A DNA stretch of 64,000 nucleotides from JAODBJ01 sp963782465 (lineage in GTDB: Bacteria; Actinomycetota; Acidimicrobiia; IMCC26256; PALSA-610): positions 1 to 64,000 of the forward strand of contig CAWAJR010000001.1 in assembly GCA_963782465.1 (NCBI GenBank), in the 5' to 3' direction. The position numbers and the translations under genes are program-made. Below, in pieces: positions 8,933-17,234 of the stretch. The notes beneath the pieces are model-generated. The model worked only from the letters and a program-made list of their open reading frames with translations. It ran no database searches and was not told the DNA's origin. Position 1 is the stretch's first letter. The number at the start of each line of letters is the position of its first letter.

Positions 8933-9441
8933 CGTCGTCCTCCGTGTGGTGGCTGCTCGGGAAGTGCGCCCGACGCGACGAGCTCGGCACGGCGCGCCTC
9001 CCACGCCTGCTGCATCCGCGGCATCTGCTCGAGGAGGAAGTCGGCGAACGCCGCCATCTCGAGCAGCACCGCCCGGCGCTCCGGGGGCGCGTCGTGAAGG
9101 ACCTCGAGCCCCTCCGACGCCATCTGCCGCAGCTCTTCGTATTCGGACAGGTCCATGCCGAGCGACTGGGGCGTGCTGAGGTCGATCCGGACGCGGTCCA
9201 TGCGTTCCCCGGCGACGCGGGTGCGCCGGATCGCGTGGGTGGCCTCCAGCACTTTGATCGCCCCCGCGATCGCGCTCCGGCTCGCGAGCAACGCCTCGGC
9301 GAGCTCGCCGATGGTCGGCTCCGGCGGGTCGCACACCGCGAGGTAGCCGAGCAGGCGCCCGGCCATCGGCGGGAAGGCGTAGCGGCGGGCGTAGAACCGG
9401 CCCATGTGGTCGGCGAAGGTGATCTCGGCGTCGGTGGGCAT
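8929..9441 (-). CDS. MarR/GbsR-type transcriptional regulator
   Basis: About 170 aa. TFADHMGRFYARRYAFPPMAG and TIGELAEALLASRSAIAGAI form the winged-helix start of GbsR-like MarR regulators, which control osmolyte uptake or, when beside ABC genes, drug exporters. EMAAFADFLLEQMPRM near the end is a dimer helix. The ATG at 9441 is preferred; one at 9450 is in frame. A perfect dyad lies about 25-50 nt upstream. First gene of the exporter operon, so autoregulation and exporter control are likely. Confidence 0.8.
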   Translation of the reverse strand: MPTDAEITFADHMGRFYARRYAFPPMAGRLLGYLAVCDPPEPTIGELAEALLASRSAIAGAIKVLEATHAIRRTRVAGERMDRVRIDLSTPQSLGMDLSEYEELRQMASEGLEVLHDAPPERRAVLLEMAAFADFLLEQMPRMQQAWEARRAELVASGALPEQPPHGGRR

Positions 9442-9465
9442 GCCGCGCATACTACAGAGATATCG

Positions 9466-9491
9466 GAGATAACACAAATCTTTGTTATCTC
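9466..9491. promoter_or_regulatory. perfect 9-bp inverted repeat upstream of the GbsR-like gene
   Basis: GAGATAACA (9466-9474) and TGTTATCTC (9483-9491) are exact reverse complements with an 8-nt spacer. An additional GAGATA half-site occurs at 9457-9462. The AT-rich element sits between the end of the GntR gene and the start of the MarR/GbsR-like gene and is the best candidate for that regulator's operator. Confidence 0.55.
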
Positions 9492-9503
9492 ACTGATGAC
9501 CTG

Positions 9504-10157
9504 TTACTGATCCGCCCCCTGGTTGCACGCGGCCACGACGAGGTCGAGCGTGCGCCGGAGATGCTCCTCCTGCAGGGCCACGCACCGTTCGACGTCGCCG
9601 CGCAACGCCGCGTCGCGGATGGCCCGGTGTTCGGTCTTCGGGTGGCGCCGGGGCGGCCGGCCGCCGACCGATGCCACCTGGAACAGTCGCGACGCGTCCG
9701 ACAGCTGGGTGCAGAAGCGCAGCAGCCAGGTCGAGGGGCACCGGCTGAGCAGCGTCGCGTGGAACTGCGCGTGGGCCTCCATGCCTTCGTCGACCGTTGA
9801 CGCGGCACGGAACACTTCGAACGCGGCCTTGATCTCCGGGCGGTGCTCGTCGTCGCCGTGTTCCAACGACTGGCGCAGGCACCGCGGCTCCAAGAGGAGG
9901 CGCAGCTCGTAGAGCTCGGTGGCCTCTTCCATCGACGGCGACACGACCCGCACGCCGCGCTGCGGCGACATCGAGACCAAACCATCGGACGCGAGCCGCT
10001 GAAAGGCTTCGCGCAGGGGAGTGGCGCTGACGTCCCAGCGTTCCGCGAGTTCGTTGGCCTGGAGCCGCTGACCGGGTGCGAGCTCGCCTTGAAGGATGGC
10101 GACACGGAGTCGCTCGTGGGCCCATTCCGATCGCGTGGCCGGCGCGCTGCGCTGCAT
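9504..10157 (-). CDS. GntR family transcriptional regulator (FCD type)
   Basis: A 217-aa regulator. The N-terminal winged helix reads RVAILQGELAPGQRLQANELAERWDVSATPLREAFQRLASDGLV, a textbook GntR signature, and the C-terminal all-helical FCD domain contains EATELYELRLLLEPRCL and HAQFHATLLSRC, with metal/ligand histidines. It is divergent from the FAH-hydrolase/dioxygenase operon at 10209 across a 51-nt gap carrying a small dyad, so it most likely represses that aromatic-acid pathway in response to an intermediate. Confidence 0.9.
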   Translation of the reverse strand: MQRSAPATRSEWAHERLRVAILQGELAPGQRLQANELAERWDVSATPLREAFQRLASDGLVSMSPQRGVRVVSPSMEEATELYELRLLLEPRCLRQSLEHGDDEHRPEIKAAFEVFRAASTVDEGMEAHAQFHATLLSRCPSTWLLRFCTQLSDASRLFQVASVGGRPPRRHPKTEHRAIRDAALRGDVERCVALQEEHLRRTLDLVVAACNQGADQ

Positions 10158-10185
10158 CCCCGAAGTCTACTTGCGCGATCGGCAG

Positions 10186-10200
10186 TCTATGGAATATAGA
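10186..10200. promoter_or_regulatory. 15-bp dyad between gntR-type regulator and catabolic operon
   Basis: TCTAT GGAAT ATAGA (10186-10200) has 5-bp inverted arms and lies just before the ATG at 10209. It is the only AT-rich dyad in the divergent gap, which makes it a candidate GntR operator. Short arms make this a modest call. Confidence 0.35.
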
Positions 10201-10208
10201 TTCTGTCC

Positions 10209-11033
10209 ATGAAGCTTGCCCGCTACCAACACGAAGGCATCGAGGCGATCGGCGCGGTCGTCGACGGCGCGGTGGTCCCGCTGCCCGGTGCCTCGTCGGT
10301 GCTCGCGGCACCGCAGGCTGTCCCCGAGGGGCCGCGCCTGCCGTTGGAACAGGTTCGCATGCTCGCCCCGATCGCCCGGCCGCCGAAGTTCCTCGCGGCC
10401 GGGCTCAACTACGAGGACCACCTCGCCGAGACCGGGATGCCCCGGCCGGCGTCGCCCGTGTTCTTCAACAAGCAGACGACGTGCGTCGTCGGGCCCGGCG
10501 ACGACGTGCACCGCCCGAGGGTGTCGGACCAGCTCGACTACGAGGGCGAACTCGGCGTGGTCATCGGTCGCCGGTGCCGGCACGTCCCCGTCGACTGCGC
10601 GCTCGGCGTGATCGCCGGCTACCTCGTCGTCAACGACGTGTCGGTCCGCGACTGGCAGCTGCGCTCGCCGACGATGACGCTCGGCAAGTCGTTCGACACC
10701 CACGGACCGATCGGCCCCTGGCTGACAACCGCCGACGAGATCACCGACCCGCACAACCTGCGGATCCGTACCTGGCTCAACGACGAGGTCGTCCAGGACA
10801 GTTCGACGAGCCACATGATCTTCGACATCCCGACGCAGATCGCCACCCTCTCGACCGCGTTCACGCTCGAGCCGGGCGACATCATTGCCACCGGGACGCC
10901 GGCCGGCGTCGGGCTCGTCCGTCACCCGCCGCTGTGGATGAAACCGGGCGACGTCGTGCGGGTCGAGATCGAGGGCGTGGGCTCGCTCGAGAACCGCATC
11001 GTCGAGGAACCGGCGACGACCGTGATCCGCTGA
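10209..11033 (+). CDS. fumarylacetoacetate hydrolase family protein
   Basis: A 274-aa FAH-fold enzyme. The metal-binding core is visible: DYEGELGVVIGRRCRHVP carries the acidic ligand pair, KSFDTHGPIGPWL and VVNDVSVRDWQLR are conserved loops, and IIATGTPAGVGLV is the family's C-terminal signature. Such enzymes hydrolyse or decarboxylate ring-cleavage products (2-hydroxy-2,4-dienoate or oxalocrotonate type). It is first in an operon with an extradiol dioxygenase and an aromatic hydroxylase, which fits a role after meta-cleavage. Confidence 0.9.
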   Translation: MKLARYQHEGIEAIGAVVDGAVVPLPGASSVLAAPQAVPEGPRLPLEQVRMLAPIARPPKFLAAGLNYEDHLAETGMPRPASPVFFNKQTTCVVGPGDDVHRPRVSDQLDYEGELGVVIGRRCRHVPVDCALGVIAGYLVVNDVSVRDWQLRSPTMTLGKSFDTHGPIGPWLTTADEITDPHNLRIRTWLNDEVVQDSSTSHMIFDIPTQIATLSTAFTLEPGDIIATGTPAGVGLVRHPPLWMKPGDVVRVEIEGVGSLENRIVEEPATTVIR

Positions 11034-11081
11034 ACGACGTGCTCGCCGATCACTTCCAGCGCATCCGAGAGGACGGTTCCC

Positions 11082-11969
11082 ATGGACCACCAGATCGAGC
11101 TCGGCTACCTCGTCCTCGAGCTCCCGGGCCCCGACACGATCACGCCCGTGCTCGCCGACGTGGTCGGGCTCGTTCCCGGCGAGCCGGTCGACGGTGCGCG
11201 CACCTGGCGTGACGACGATCGCGCCCAGCGGCTCGTGGTGCAGCCGGGCCCGGCGAACGACGCGGTCGCGGTCGGCTTCGAAGCCGTCGACCGCGCCGCG
11301 TTCGACGCCGTGGTCGAGCGGCTCCGGGCGACGGGGGCCGCCGTCGACGAGGGAACGGCCGATGAGATGCGCCGCCGCCGCGTTGAGCGCCTCGCCCGGA
11401 CCACCTCCCCGTGGGGTGTCGACGTGGAGGTTGCGCTCGGGCTCGCCGACGCCGCGACGCCGTACCGGTCGCCGCTGGTGCCGGGCGGGTTTCTCACCGA
11501 CGGCGTCGGCTTCGGGCACGTCGTGTTCGTCACGAACGCGTTCGACGAATCGGTCCGCTTCGTCACCGATGGCCTCGGGCTCGTCCAGTCCGATTGGATC
11601 GAGACCGAGCTCGCTCCCGGGATCAGCCTCGAAGTCCGCTTCTTCCACTGCAACGCGCGCCACCACACGGTCGCGATGGCTCGGGCGCCGTTCGATCTCC
11701 CGCAGTGCCTCCACCACGTGATGTTCGAAGCGAACTCGAGAGACGACGTCGGCGCCGCGTTCGATCGCGCCTGGGCGGCGGGACTGCCGATCCCCAACGG
11801 GCTCGGACGTCACGACAACGACCGGATGTTCAGCTTCTACCTGCAGACACCGGCGGGCTTCCAGATCGAGTTCGGCTACGGCGCCCGTGTCGTCGACGAC
11901 GGCTGGGACGACAACCGCCGCTACGACCGCATCAGCGCCTGGGGCCACCAGCCACTCCGCCCGGCATGA
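11082..11969 (+). CDS. type I extradiol (catechol meta-cleavage) dioxygenase, BphC-like
   Basis: A 295-aa two-domain VOC protein. Iron ligands can be placed at His146 (GFGHVVF), His211/212 (LHHVMFE) and Glu263 (FQIEFGYG), with catalytic His194/195 (ARHHTVAM), His244 and Tyr253 (FYLQTPAGF). These positions nearly match the numbering known for BphC, so the enzyme should be active. It would open a catechol-type ring next to the hydroxyl pair. The stop overlaps the hydroxylase start (ATGA). The exact substrate cannot be told. Confidence 0.9.
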   Translation: MDHQIELGYLVLELPGPDTITPVLADVVGLVPGEPVDGARTWRDDDRAQRLVVQPGPANDAVAVGFEAVDRAAFDAVVERLRATGAAVDEGTADEMRRRRVERLARTTSPWGVDVEVALGLADAATPYRSPLVPGGFLTDGVGFGHVVFVTNAFDESVRFVTDGLGLVQSDWIETELAPGISLEVRFFHCNARHHTVAMARAPFDLPQCLHHVMFEANSRDDVGAAFDRAWAAGLPIPNGLGRHDNDRMFSFYLQTPAGFQIEFGYGARVVDDGWDDNRRYDRISAWGHQPLRPA

Positions 11970-13468
11970 GCAGCGAGGCCGAGGTCGCGATCGTCGGTGC
12001 CGGCCCGTCGGGGACCGTGCTCGCGGTGCTGCTCGCGCAGCTCGGACGTTCCGTCGTCGTGCTCGAACAGTGGCCCACGCCGTACCCGTTGCCGCGCGCG
12101 GTGCACTTCGACGACGAGGTCGGCCGGCTCCTCCAGTCGTGCGGGATCGGCGACGAGCTGCGCGCGATGTCGGAGCCCGCCGAGGTCTACGAGTGGCGCA
12201 ACGCCGCGGGCACGACGTTGCTTCGCTTCGGTCGTATCGGCACCGGTGCTTCCGGCTGGCCGTTCTCGTCGATGTTCTGCCAGCCCGAGTTCGAAGCGCT
12301 GTTGGCGGCGCGCGCACAGGCCTTGCCGGCGGTCGAGATCCGTCGCGGTGCCACCGTCGACACGCTCGTACAACAGGAGGACCGCGTCGACGTCGGCTGC
12401 AGCTCCGGCGAGACCGTCACCGCCCGCTATGTCGTCGGTTGCGACGGTGCGAACTCGACCGTGCGGCGGCTGCTCGACATCGACGTCGACGACCGAGGGT
12501 TCTTCTACGACTGGCTGATCGTCGACGTCATCCTCGACGAACCGCGCGCGTTCGACCCGATCAACCTCCAGATCTGCGATCCGAACCGTCCGACAACGGC
12601 AGTGTCGGGAGGCCCCGGCCGCCGGCGGTGGGAGTTCATGCGCCTGCCCGGCGAATCGCTCGACGAGCTCGGCCGGGAAGCCACGGCGTGGAAGCTCCTC
12701 GAACGTTGGGATGTGAACCCGGCAAACGCGCGCATCGAACGTCACGCCGTCTACACGTTCCAGGCGAGGGTCGCGCAACGTTGGCAGGACCGGCGCGTCT
12801 TCCTCGCGGGCGACGCCGCGCACCTGATGCCACCCTTTGCCGGCCAGGGCATGTGCTCGGGGATCCGCGACGTGGCCAACCTGGCGTGGAAGCTCGACCT
12901 CGTCCTGACCGGACGCGCCACGCCGGCACTCCTCTCGACCTACGAGGAGGAACGGCGACCGGGCGCGGTCTCGGCCATCGACCTGTCGATCGAACTCGGC
13001 AAGGTCATCTGCGTGCCCGACCCGGATGAGGCGGCCGCGCGCGACGAGGCGATGGCCGCCGCGGTCACCGGAGAGGTGTCGGAGGTGCCCGGGCTGCCCG
13101 GTCTGCGCGCCGGCCTCGTGTGCCAGGGCACGCCGGCGTCCGGTGAGCGCTTCCCGCAGGCGAACCTCGATGGTCGATGGTTCGACGACATCCACGGTGC
13201 GGGTTGGCGTCTCGTCTCCGACGATCCGGCCGCCGCCGACCTCGATCCCGCCACCGTCGAGTGGCTCGGCTCGCTCGGTGGTGCGGTCGTCGACGTGGGA
13301 GACCGCGCGCCGAGACTCACGGCCTGGTTCCGCGAGCACGACGTGCGCTGGGCCTTGCAGCGTCCCGACTTCCACCTCTACGGGACCGCGACCGATGCGG
13401 TCGCAGCGGCCGAACTCGTCGAGCACCTCCGCCGGCGCCTGACCGAGCCGGTCGTCACGCTTCCCTGA
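11966..13468 (+). CDS. FAD-dependent aromatic hydroxylase, MhpA-like
   Basis: A 500-aa flavoprotein monooxygenase. VAIVGAGPSGTVLAVLLAQL is the Rossmann FAD motif, YVVGCDGANSTVRRLL is the DG motif, and RVFLAGDAAHLMPPFAGQGM is the GD motif, all in the usual order. The C-terminal thioredoxin-like domain of the MhpA/PheA class is present. It would hydroxylate a phenolic substrate to the catechol that the preceding dioxygenase cleaves. It ends 9 nt before a converging gene. Confidence 0.88.
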   Translation: MSSEAEVAIVGAGPSGTVLAVLLAQLGRSVVVLEQWPTPYPLPRAVHFDDEVGRLLQSCGIGDELRAMSEPAEVYEWRNAAGTTLLRFGRIGTGASGWPFSSMFCQPEFEALLAARAQALPAVEIRRGATVDTLVQQEDRVDVGCSSGETVTARYVVGCDGANSTVRRLLDIDVDDRGFFYDWLIVDVILDEPRAFDPINLQICDPNRPTTAVSGGPGRRRWEFMRLPGESLDELGREATAWKLLERWDVNPANARIERHAVYTFQARVAQRWQDRRVFLAGDAAHLMPPFAGQGMCSGIRDVANLAWKLDLVLTGRATPALLSTYEEERRPGAVSAIDLSIELGKVICVPDPDEAAARDEAMAAAVTGEVSEVPGLPGLRAGLVCQGTPASGERFPQANLDGRWFDDIHGAGWRLVSDDPAAADLDPATVEWLGSLGGAVVDVGDRAPRLTAWFREHDVRWALQRPDFHLYGTATDAVAAAELVEHLRRRLTEPVVTLP

Positions 13469-13477
13469 TCCCGGGGG

Positions 13478-14983
13478 TCAGCCCGATGGGGTCGTGGGCA
13501 CCAGGGCGGCCGGGACGAACTGGACCGACAGATCGACGGCCTTCCCGAGGGCGCGCCGGACGAGCGCGGCGAGCCCCGAGGCGTCCGCCGGTTTCCGAGT
13601 GCCGGCGAGGGTGACCGAGACGGCGCTGTCGGTCGCTTCGACCCGAAGCAGCGTGAGCCCCGGATGGGATGCGAGCCAGGTTCGCGCGGCGGCCTCGGCG
13701 ATCGCCGTGGAGTCCTGGGTGGGGACGCGGTTCCAGCGGACCACGACGTCGACGGTGAAGCCGGCCCGCGATCGCAGCTCCTTCGCGAGCTCGGTGGCGG
13801 CGGGCGGCGGTTCGGTCCCGTCGACCTCGACGGTGAGCTTCCGGTCGCCTCGCTCGATCGACCGGATGGACATCGGTGCCGTCGCTCCGGCCAACCATCG
13901 GGCGACGATCGGTTGCAGCTCGGCCACGGTCGGAACCTGCCCGTTTTCGCGGCCGCCGCCGAGGGCCTGTTTGCGTTGCGTCCACTGCACGCTGACGGTG
14001 CGGTCGGCACCGAGGGCCTGTTTCACGGAGGCGTCGAGCTCGGCGATGTCGGGGGGCGCTTCGGGGCCGTCGAGCTTGACGAGCGCGGCGTTGCCGTCGA
14101 GGTGGATATCGGTCACCTCCAAGGAGGGGACGGGGCTCAGCCAGGCGGCGACGACCGTGTTGAGCTTCCGGAGGTCCGACGCTTGGCGGGCGAGTGCCTC
14201 GGTCCGGATCGACAGCGGTACCGCTGCCGCGATGGTGGCGACGAGGATGGTCAGCGTCGCGCCCAGCACCCGGCCGCGGACGCGCGCCAGCCGTCCGATC
14301 GGCACGAACCCCGTGACGAGGAACACCACGACGCCGGTGAGCGCGATGGCAACCAGGTTCGTGATGAACAGCAGCGCCGCTCCCCGGGCCAGGTCCATGC
14401 GGCCAAGGCGCGCAACGACGCCGATGGTGGCCAGCGGCGGGACGAGCGCGACTGCCACGGCGACACCGGGAAGGACGGCGGAAACGTCTTCGCGGGTCAG
14501 CGCGTAGGAACCCGCGAGGCCGGCTGCGACCGCAACGACGAGGTCGCGGAGATCGGGCGCGGTCCGGCTGAGGATCTCGTGGGTGACTCCGGCGTTGGGG
14601 GTCAGCGCGGCGACCGCGTAGGCGACGGCGACACCGCCGGCGATAGTGGCGGCCACGACGAGTGCGGCGCGGAGCGCGTGGCGGGGCCATCCCATCGACA
14701 CGGCCGCGGCGACGCCCATGACCGGGGTCATCAACGGAGCGATGAGCATTGCGCCGATGACCACCGCGGCGCTGTCGAGGGTGAGGCCCATCACCGCGAT
14801 GACGATCGACAGCGTCATGAGCACCGCGAATCGCCAGACGCGGCCGTTGGAGCGCTCGAAGGTGACCGTGTCGAGGACCCGCCGTCGATCTTCGTGGGTT
14901 TGCGGCGGTGGCCACCGCCGCCGTCGAGGCGCTTCGTCGGTGCCCGGCGGGTGCCGCCGAGCGGGCCGGGACGGCTCCGTCAT
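13478..14983 (-). CDS. DUF389 family membrane protein
   Basis: A 501-aa protein. Residues about 50-260 hold six or so membrane helices beginning FAVLMTLSIVIAVMGLTLDS, followed by AAVVIGAMLIAPLMTPVMG, the DUF389 hallmark; VLPGVAVAVALVPPLATIGV is the second conserved stretch. The last 240 residues are soluble and contain repeated modules of the type VxxSIERGDRKLTVEVDG, probably periplasmic. Function of the family is unknown. Monocistronic, converging with the hydroxylase. Confidence 0.85.
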   Translation of the reverse strand: MTEPSRPARRHPPGTDEAPRRRRWPPPQTHEDRRRVLDTVTFERSNGRVWRFAVLMTLSIVIAVMGLTLDSAAVVIGAMLIAPLMTPVMGVAAAVSMGWPRHALRAALVVAATIAGGVAVAYAVAALTPNAGVTHEILSRTAPDLRDLVVAVAAGLAGSYALTREDVSAVLPGVAVAVALVPPLATIGVVARLGRMDLARGAALLFITNLVAIALTGVVVFLVTGFVPIGRLARVRGRVLGATLTILVATIAAAVPLSIRTEALARQASDLRKLNTVVAAWLSPVPSLEVTDIHLDGNAALVKLDGPEAPPDIAELDASVKQALGADRTVSVQWTQRKQALGGGRENGQVPTVAELQPIVARWLAGATAPMSIRSIERGDRKLTVEVDGTEPPPAATELAKELRSRAGFTVDVVVRWNRVPTQDSTAIAEAAARTWLASHPGLTLLRVEATDSAVSVTLAGTRKPADASGLAALVRRALGKAVDLSVQFVPAALVPTTPSG

Positions 14984-15031
14984 CGTGCATATCCTCGCCG
15001 AACGACGCTCGGTCGGTGCGGCGCCGAAGCG

Positions 15032-15268
15032 TCAGCCGAAGTCGGCCACGACGATGCGGTCGCAACGCAGCCCGGCCGCGGTCGCGGTCGCCCGGACGTC
15101 ATGCTCGTCGCGCGCCCGGAACGCGAAGAGGACGACCTCGTCGTCGACGATACGCGCGCGACCCATGTAGCGAGCCGCGCCGCTCGCCTCGAGGAGCCGC
15201 TCGCCGAGCTGCCGCACGTCGGCTTCCGTCACGCCCGGCCAGTAGCGCTCGACGAGGAAGTCGGCCAT
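15032..15268 (-). CDS. small DUF4242-like protein
   Basis: 78 aa: MADFLVERYWPGVTEADVRQ, an amphipathic helix, then a DDEVVLFAFRARDEHDVRATA strand-helix and a final strand. This ferredoxin-like alpha/beta pattern with an early ERYWPG resembles DUF4242 (SCO4226-type nickel-binding) proteins, but I see no clear metal ligands. It lies 48 nt upstream of the DUF389 gene on the same strand and divergent from a lipoprotein. Tentative. Confidence 0.5.
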   Translation of the reverse strand: MADFLVERYWPGVTEADVRQLGERLLEASGAARYMGRARIVDDEVVLFAFRARDEHDVRATATAAGLRCDRIVVADFG

Positions 15269-15412
15269 GAGACGACCGTACGAGTCGCACCTGCCGTCTT
15301 CCAGGGGTCGCGCCCAGATCGAGGGTTTCCCCCGATTCCTCCGTTGCCGGGCACTCGTACGGTCACACGGTCACGGTGCGGGTTACCGCGCTTGTCTCCG
15401 GAGGCCACGACA

Positions 15413-15923
15413 GTGAACGAACGCAGACTCCGACGAACGGCGACCTGGTTGGTGTCGGCATGCACCGTGTTCGCCGTCAGCGCCTGCGGGAGTTCGGCGG
15501 GCACCAACGCAACCCCGACGACCACAATCGCCGCCGCGTCGACCACCACCGCCGCCGCGCCGATCACGACCGCGGCCACGACGGCCGGCGGTTCGTCGAC
15601 GACGGGCGCGACCGGTTCGGGGACCGCCACGTTCGACGGCAGCTACCAGGGCACCATCGAGATCGACCAGTGCGTCGGCAGCGGGAGCGACAGCACGGCT
15701 TCGGTCAAGGTGACGTACGCCGGTTCCAGCGGCGTGTTCCCGGGCGACGTCGAGCGCGCGGGAACTCGGCTTCCAGGGCCCGAAGAGCGACGACTTCGAC
15801 TCCCACTACCTCGATACACCGTTGAACTCGGACGGGTCGGGGTGGGCCCTCGACGGCATCAAGGTCGTCGACAGTTCGGGGCAGGAGTCGCTCACCCTCC
15901 ACGGCACGCTGCGTTGCCCGTAG
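15413..15923 (+). CDS. putative lipoprotein, frameshifted near 15760
   Basis: GTG at 15413 is preceded by GGAGG (ribosome-binding site) and opens a lipoprotein signal ending in AVSAC, then a Thr/Ala-rich linker and a domain starting TFDGSYQGTIEIDQCVGSGS. After AGSSGVFPGDV the frame is lost; in the neighbouring frame the sequence continues ELGFQGPKSDDFDSHYLDTP...SLTLHGTLRCP and stops at 15923. A single-base change near 15755-15765 joins them into about 170 aa. Exported, function unknown. A second lipoprotein follows 34 nt later. Confidence 0.65.
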
Positions 15924-15957
15924 CCGCGCCCCTCACCGACCAACGAGGAGTTCCATC

Positions 15958-16572
15958 ATGATTGCGAGCGCTCGCCGAACGGCGATCGGGTTCGTCGTCG
16001 TAGCTCTCGCCGGGCTCGCAACCGCCGGCTGCGGCGGCGGAGGTTCAGGGGGCGGCGCGTCGGGATCGTCGAACAGCACGGCCGGGACCGCCGCCGGCGG
16101 CGCGGCACCGAGCGCCGTGGCCGGGCAGAATTTCGGCGGGACCAGCCTCGACGTCAGCAAGAGCTGCGCGGCGATCAAGTCCGACGACATCCAGGCGCTC
16201 GAGAAGGCGCCGGTCGGCGCGGCGGTCGCGAACCCCGAGGAGTGCGACTTCGCCGGCGGCGCGATCACGGTCAGCATCGTTCCGAACGACACGGACCTGT
16301 CGGAGTACACCCAGAACCTCGGAACCTCAACCGACATCAGCGGCATCGGCGACAAGGCACGCTGGCTGCAGGCCACTACAGGGTCGCCGCCGTGGTTGTT
16401 CGTCCACCAGGGATCAGCGACGTGCCACGTCGAGGCCGACAGCGACGCGCAGAACACGACGCTCGTCTACAGCGGCAATCCGCCGTTCGACACGATGACC
16501 TCGAGCGCGCTCCTCGACTACGTCCACAAGGAAGCCGCCGTTTGCCTGGATGCGCTTTCCGTTCTCGGCTGA
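15958..16572 (+). CDS. putative lipoprotein, DUF3558-like
   Basis: A 204-aa protein with signal peptide and lipobox (LATAGC, Cys about 24), a Gly/Ser/Ala linker to about residue 55, and a globular domain with paired cysteines (KSCAAIKSDDIQALEKAPVG, EECDF, ATCHVEAD, AVCLDAL). The arrangement Cys...S-DDI-ALE resembles actinobacterial DUF3558 lipoproteins. It is anchored outside the membrane; role unknown. RBS GAGGAG lies just upstream of the ATG. Confidence 0.65.
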   Translation: MIASARRTAIGFVVVALAGLATAGCGGGGSGGGASGSSNSTAGTAAGGAAPSAVAGQNFGGTSLDVSKSCAAIKSDDIQALEKAPVGAAVANPEECDFAGGAITVSIVPNDTDLSEYTQNLGTSTDISGIGDKARWLQATTGSPPWLFVHQGSATCHVEADSDAQNTTLVYSGNPPFDTMTSSALLDYVHKEAAVCLDALSVLG

Positions 16573-16582
16573 CGGGCCGGGT

Positions 16583-17194
16583 TCAGAGGTGGGCCACGAC
16601 GCAGAGCGCGGGGCCGCGGTTGCCATCGGTGTGCTCGGCGACAGTCGCGGTGAGGCCGAAGACCTCGCAGCGGGCCGCGAACGCGTCGGCCTGGGCGGGC
16701 GCCCAGCCGTGGCTGGCAAGACCGTGGGCACCGGCGGGGACCCGCCGCTCGATGGCGACGAAGCGGCCGCCGCGGTCGAGCACGCGGACGACCTCGCGCA
16801 ACCCGGCGTCGAGGTCGGGCCAGTGGTGCACCGTCGCGAGCGACCACACGACGGTGGCCCAACCGTCGGCGACGGGCAGCGCTTCGGCCGCGCCGGGCTC
16901 GTAGCGCAGCCCCGGCGCCCGGTTCATGACCCGGCCGACTCGCAGCATCATGGCCGACGGGTCGACGGCGACGACCTCGGCGCCGAGGCTCGCCACGCGA
17001 CGCGCCGCGACGCCGGGCCCGCTGCCGACGTCGACGAGACGGTCGCCGGCATGCAGCTCGGCGAGACGGATCGCGAGCCGGGCGTCGGCATCGCGCCCTC
17101 GGGTGAAGCCGACGGCGGCGATGAGGCCGGTGAGGCCGGCGAAGCCGGGGTGGTCGCCGTGGTGGTTCGGGGGGAGAGCCTGGTCTTGTTGCAC
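16583..17194 (-). CDS. class I SAM-dependent methyltransferase
   Basis: 203 aa. Motif I LVDVGSGPGVAARRVA, the acidic loop at VVAVDPSAMM, WATVVWSLATVHHWPD (motif IV) and LREVVRVLDRGGRFVAIERR (post motif) are all in place for a Rossmann methyltransferase of the UbiE/Methyltransf_11 type. Substrate unknown. It is divergent from a MerR regulator, with a perfect 16-bp palindrome in the shared promoter, so it is probably a regulated stress or resistance gene. Confidence 0.85.
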   Translation of the reverse strand: MQQDQALPPNHHGDHPGFAGLTGLIAAVGFTRGRDADARLAIRLAELHAGDRLVDVGSGPGVAARRVASLGAEVVAVDPSAMMLRVGRVMNRAPGLRYEPGAAEALPVADGWATVVWSLATVHHWPDLDAGLREVVRVLDRGGRFVAIERRVPAGAHGLASHGWAPAQADAFAARCEVFGLTATVAEHTDGNRGPALCVVAHL

Positions 17195-17203
17195 GTTCCG
17201 ACC

Positions 17204-17234
17204 TTGACAGTTGAACCCGGGTTCAAGTCAAGTG
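17204..17234. promoter_or_regulatory. MerR-type operator between divergent genes
   Basis: TTGAACCCGGGTTCAA (17211-17226) is a perfect palindrome. TTGACA at 17204-17209 on the plus strand and TTGACT on the minus strand (from 17231) are possible -35 boxes. MerR regulators act on dyads within long 19-20 bp spacers, so this element likely serves both the methyltransferase and the MerR gene. The -10 boxes are weak, as expected for activator-dependent promoters. Confidence 0.6.

Noticed and set aside
10167..12317. 716-codon minus-strand frame opposite the aromatic operon
   Set aside because: Arg/Val/Asp-rich composition typical of an antisense shadow; plus-strand genes have complete catalytic motifs.
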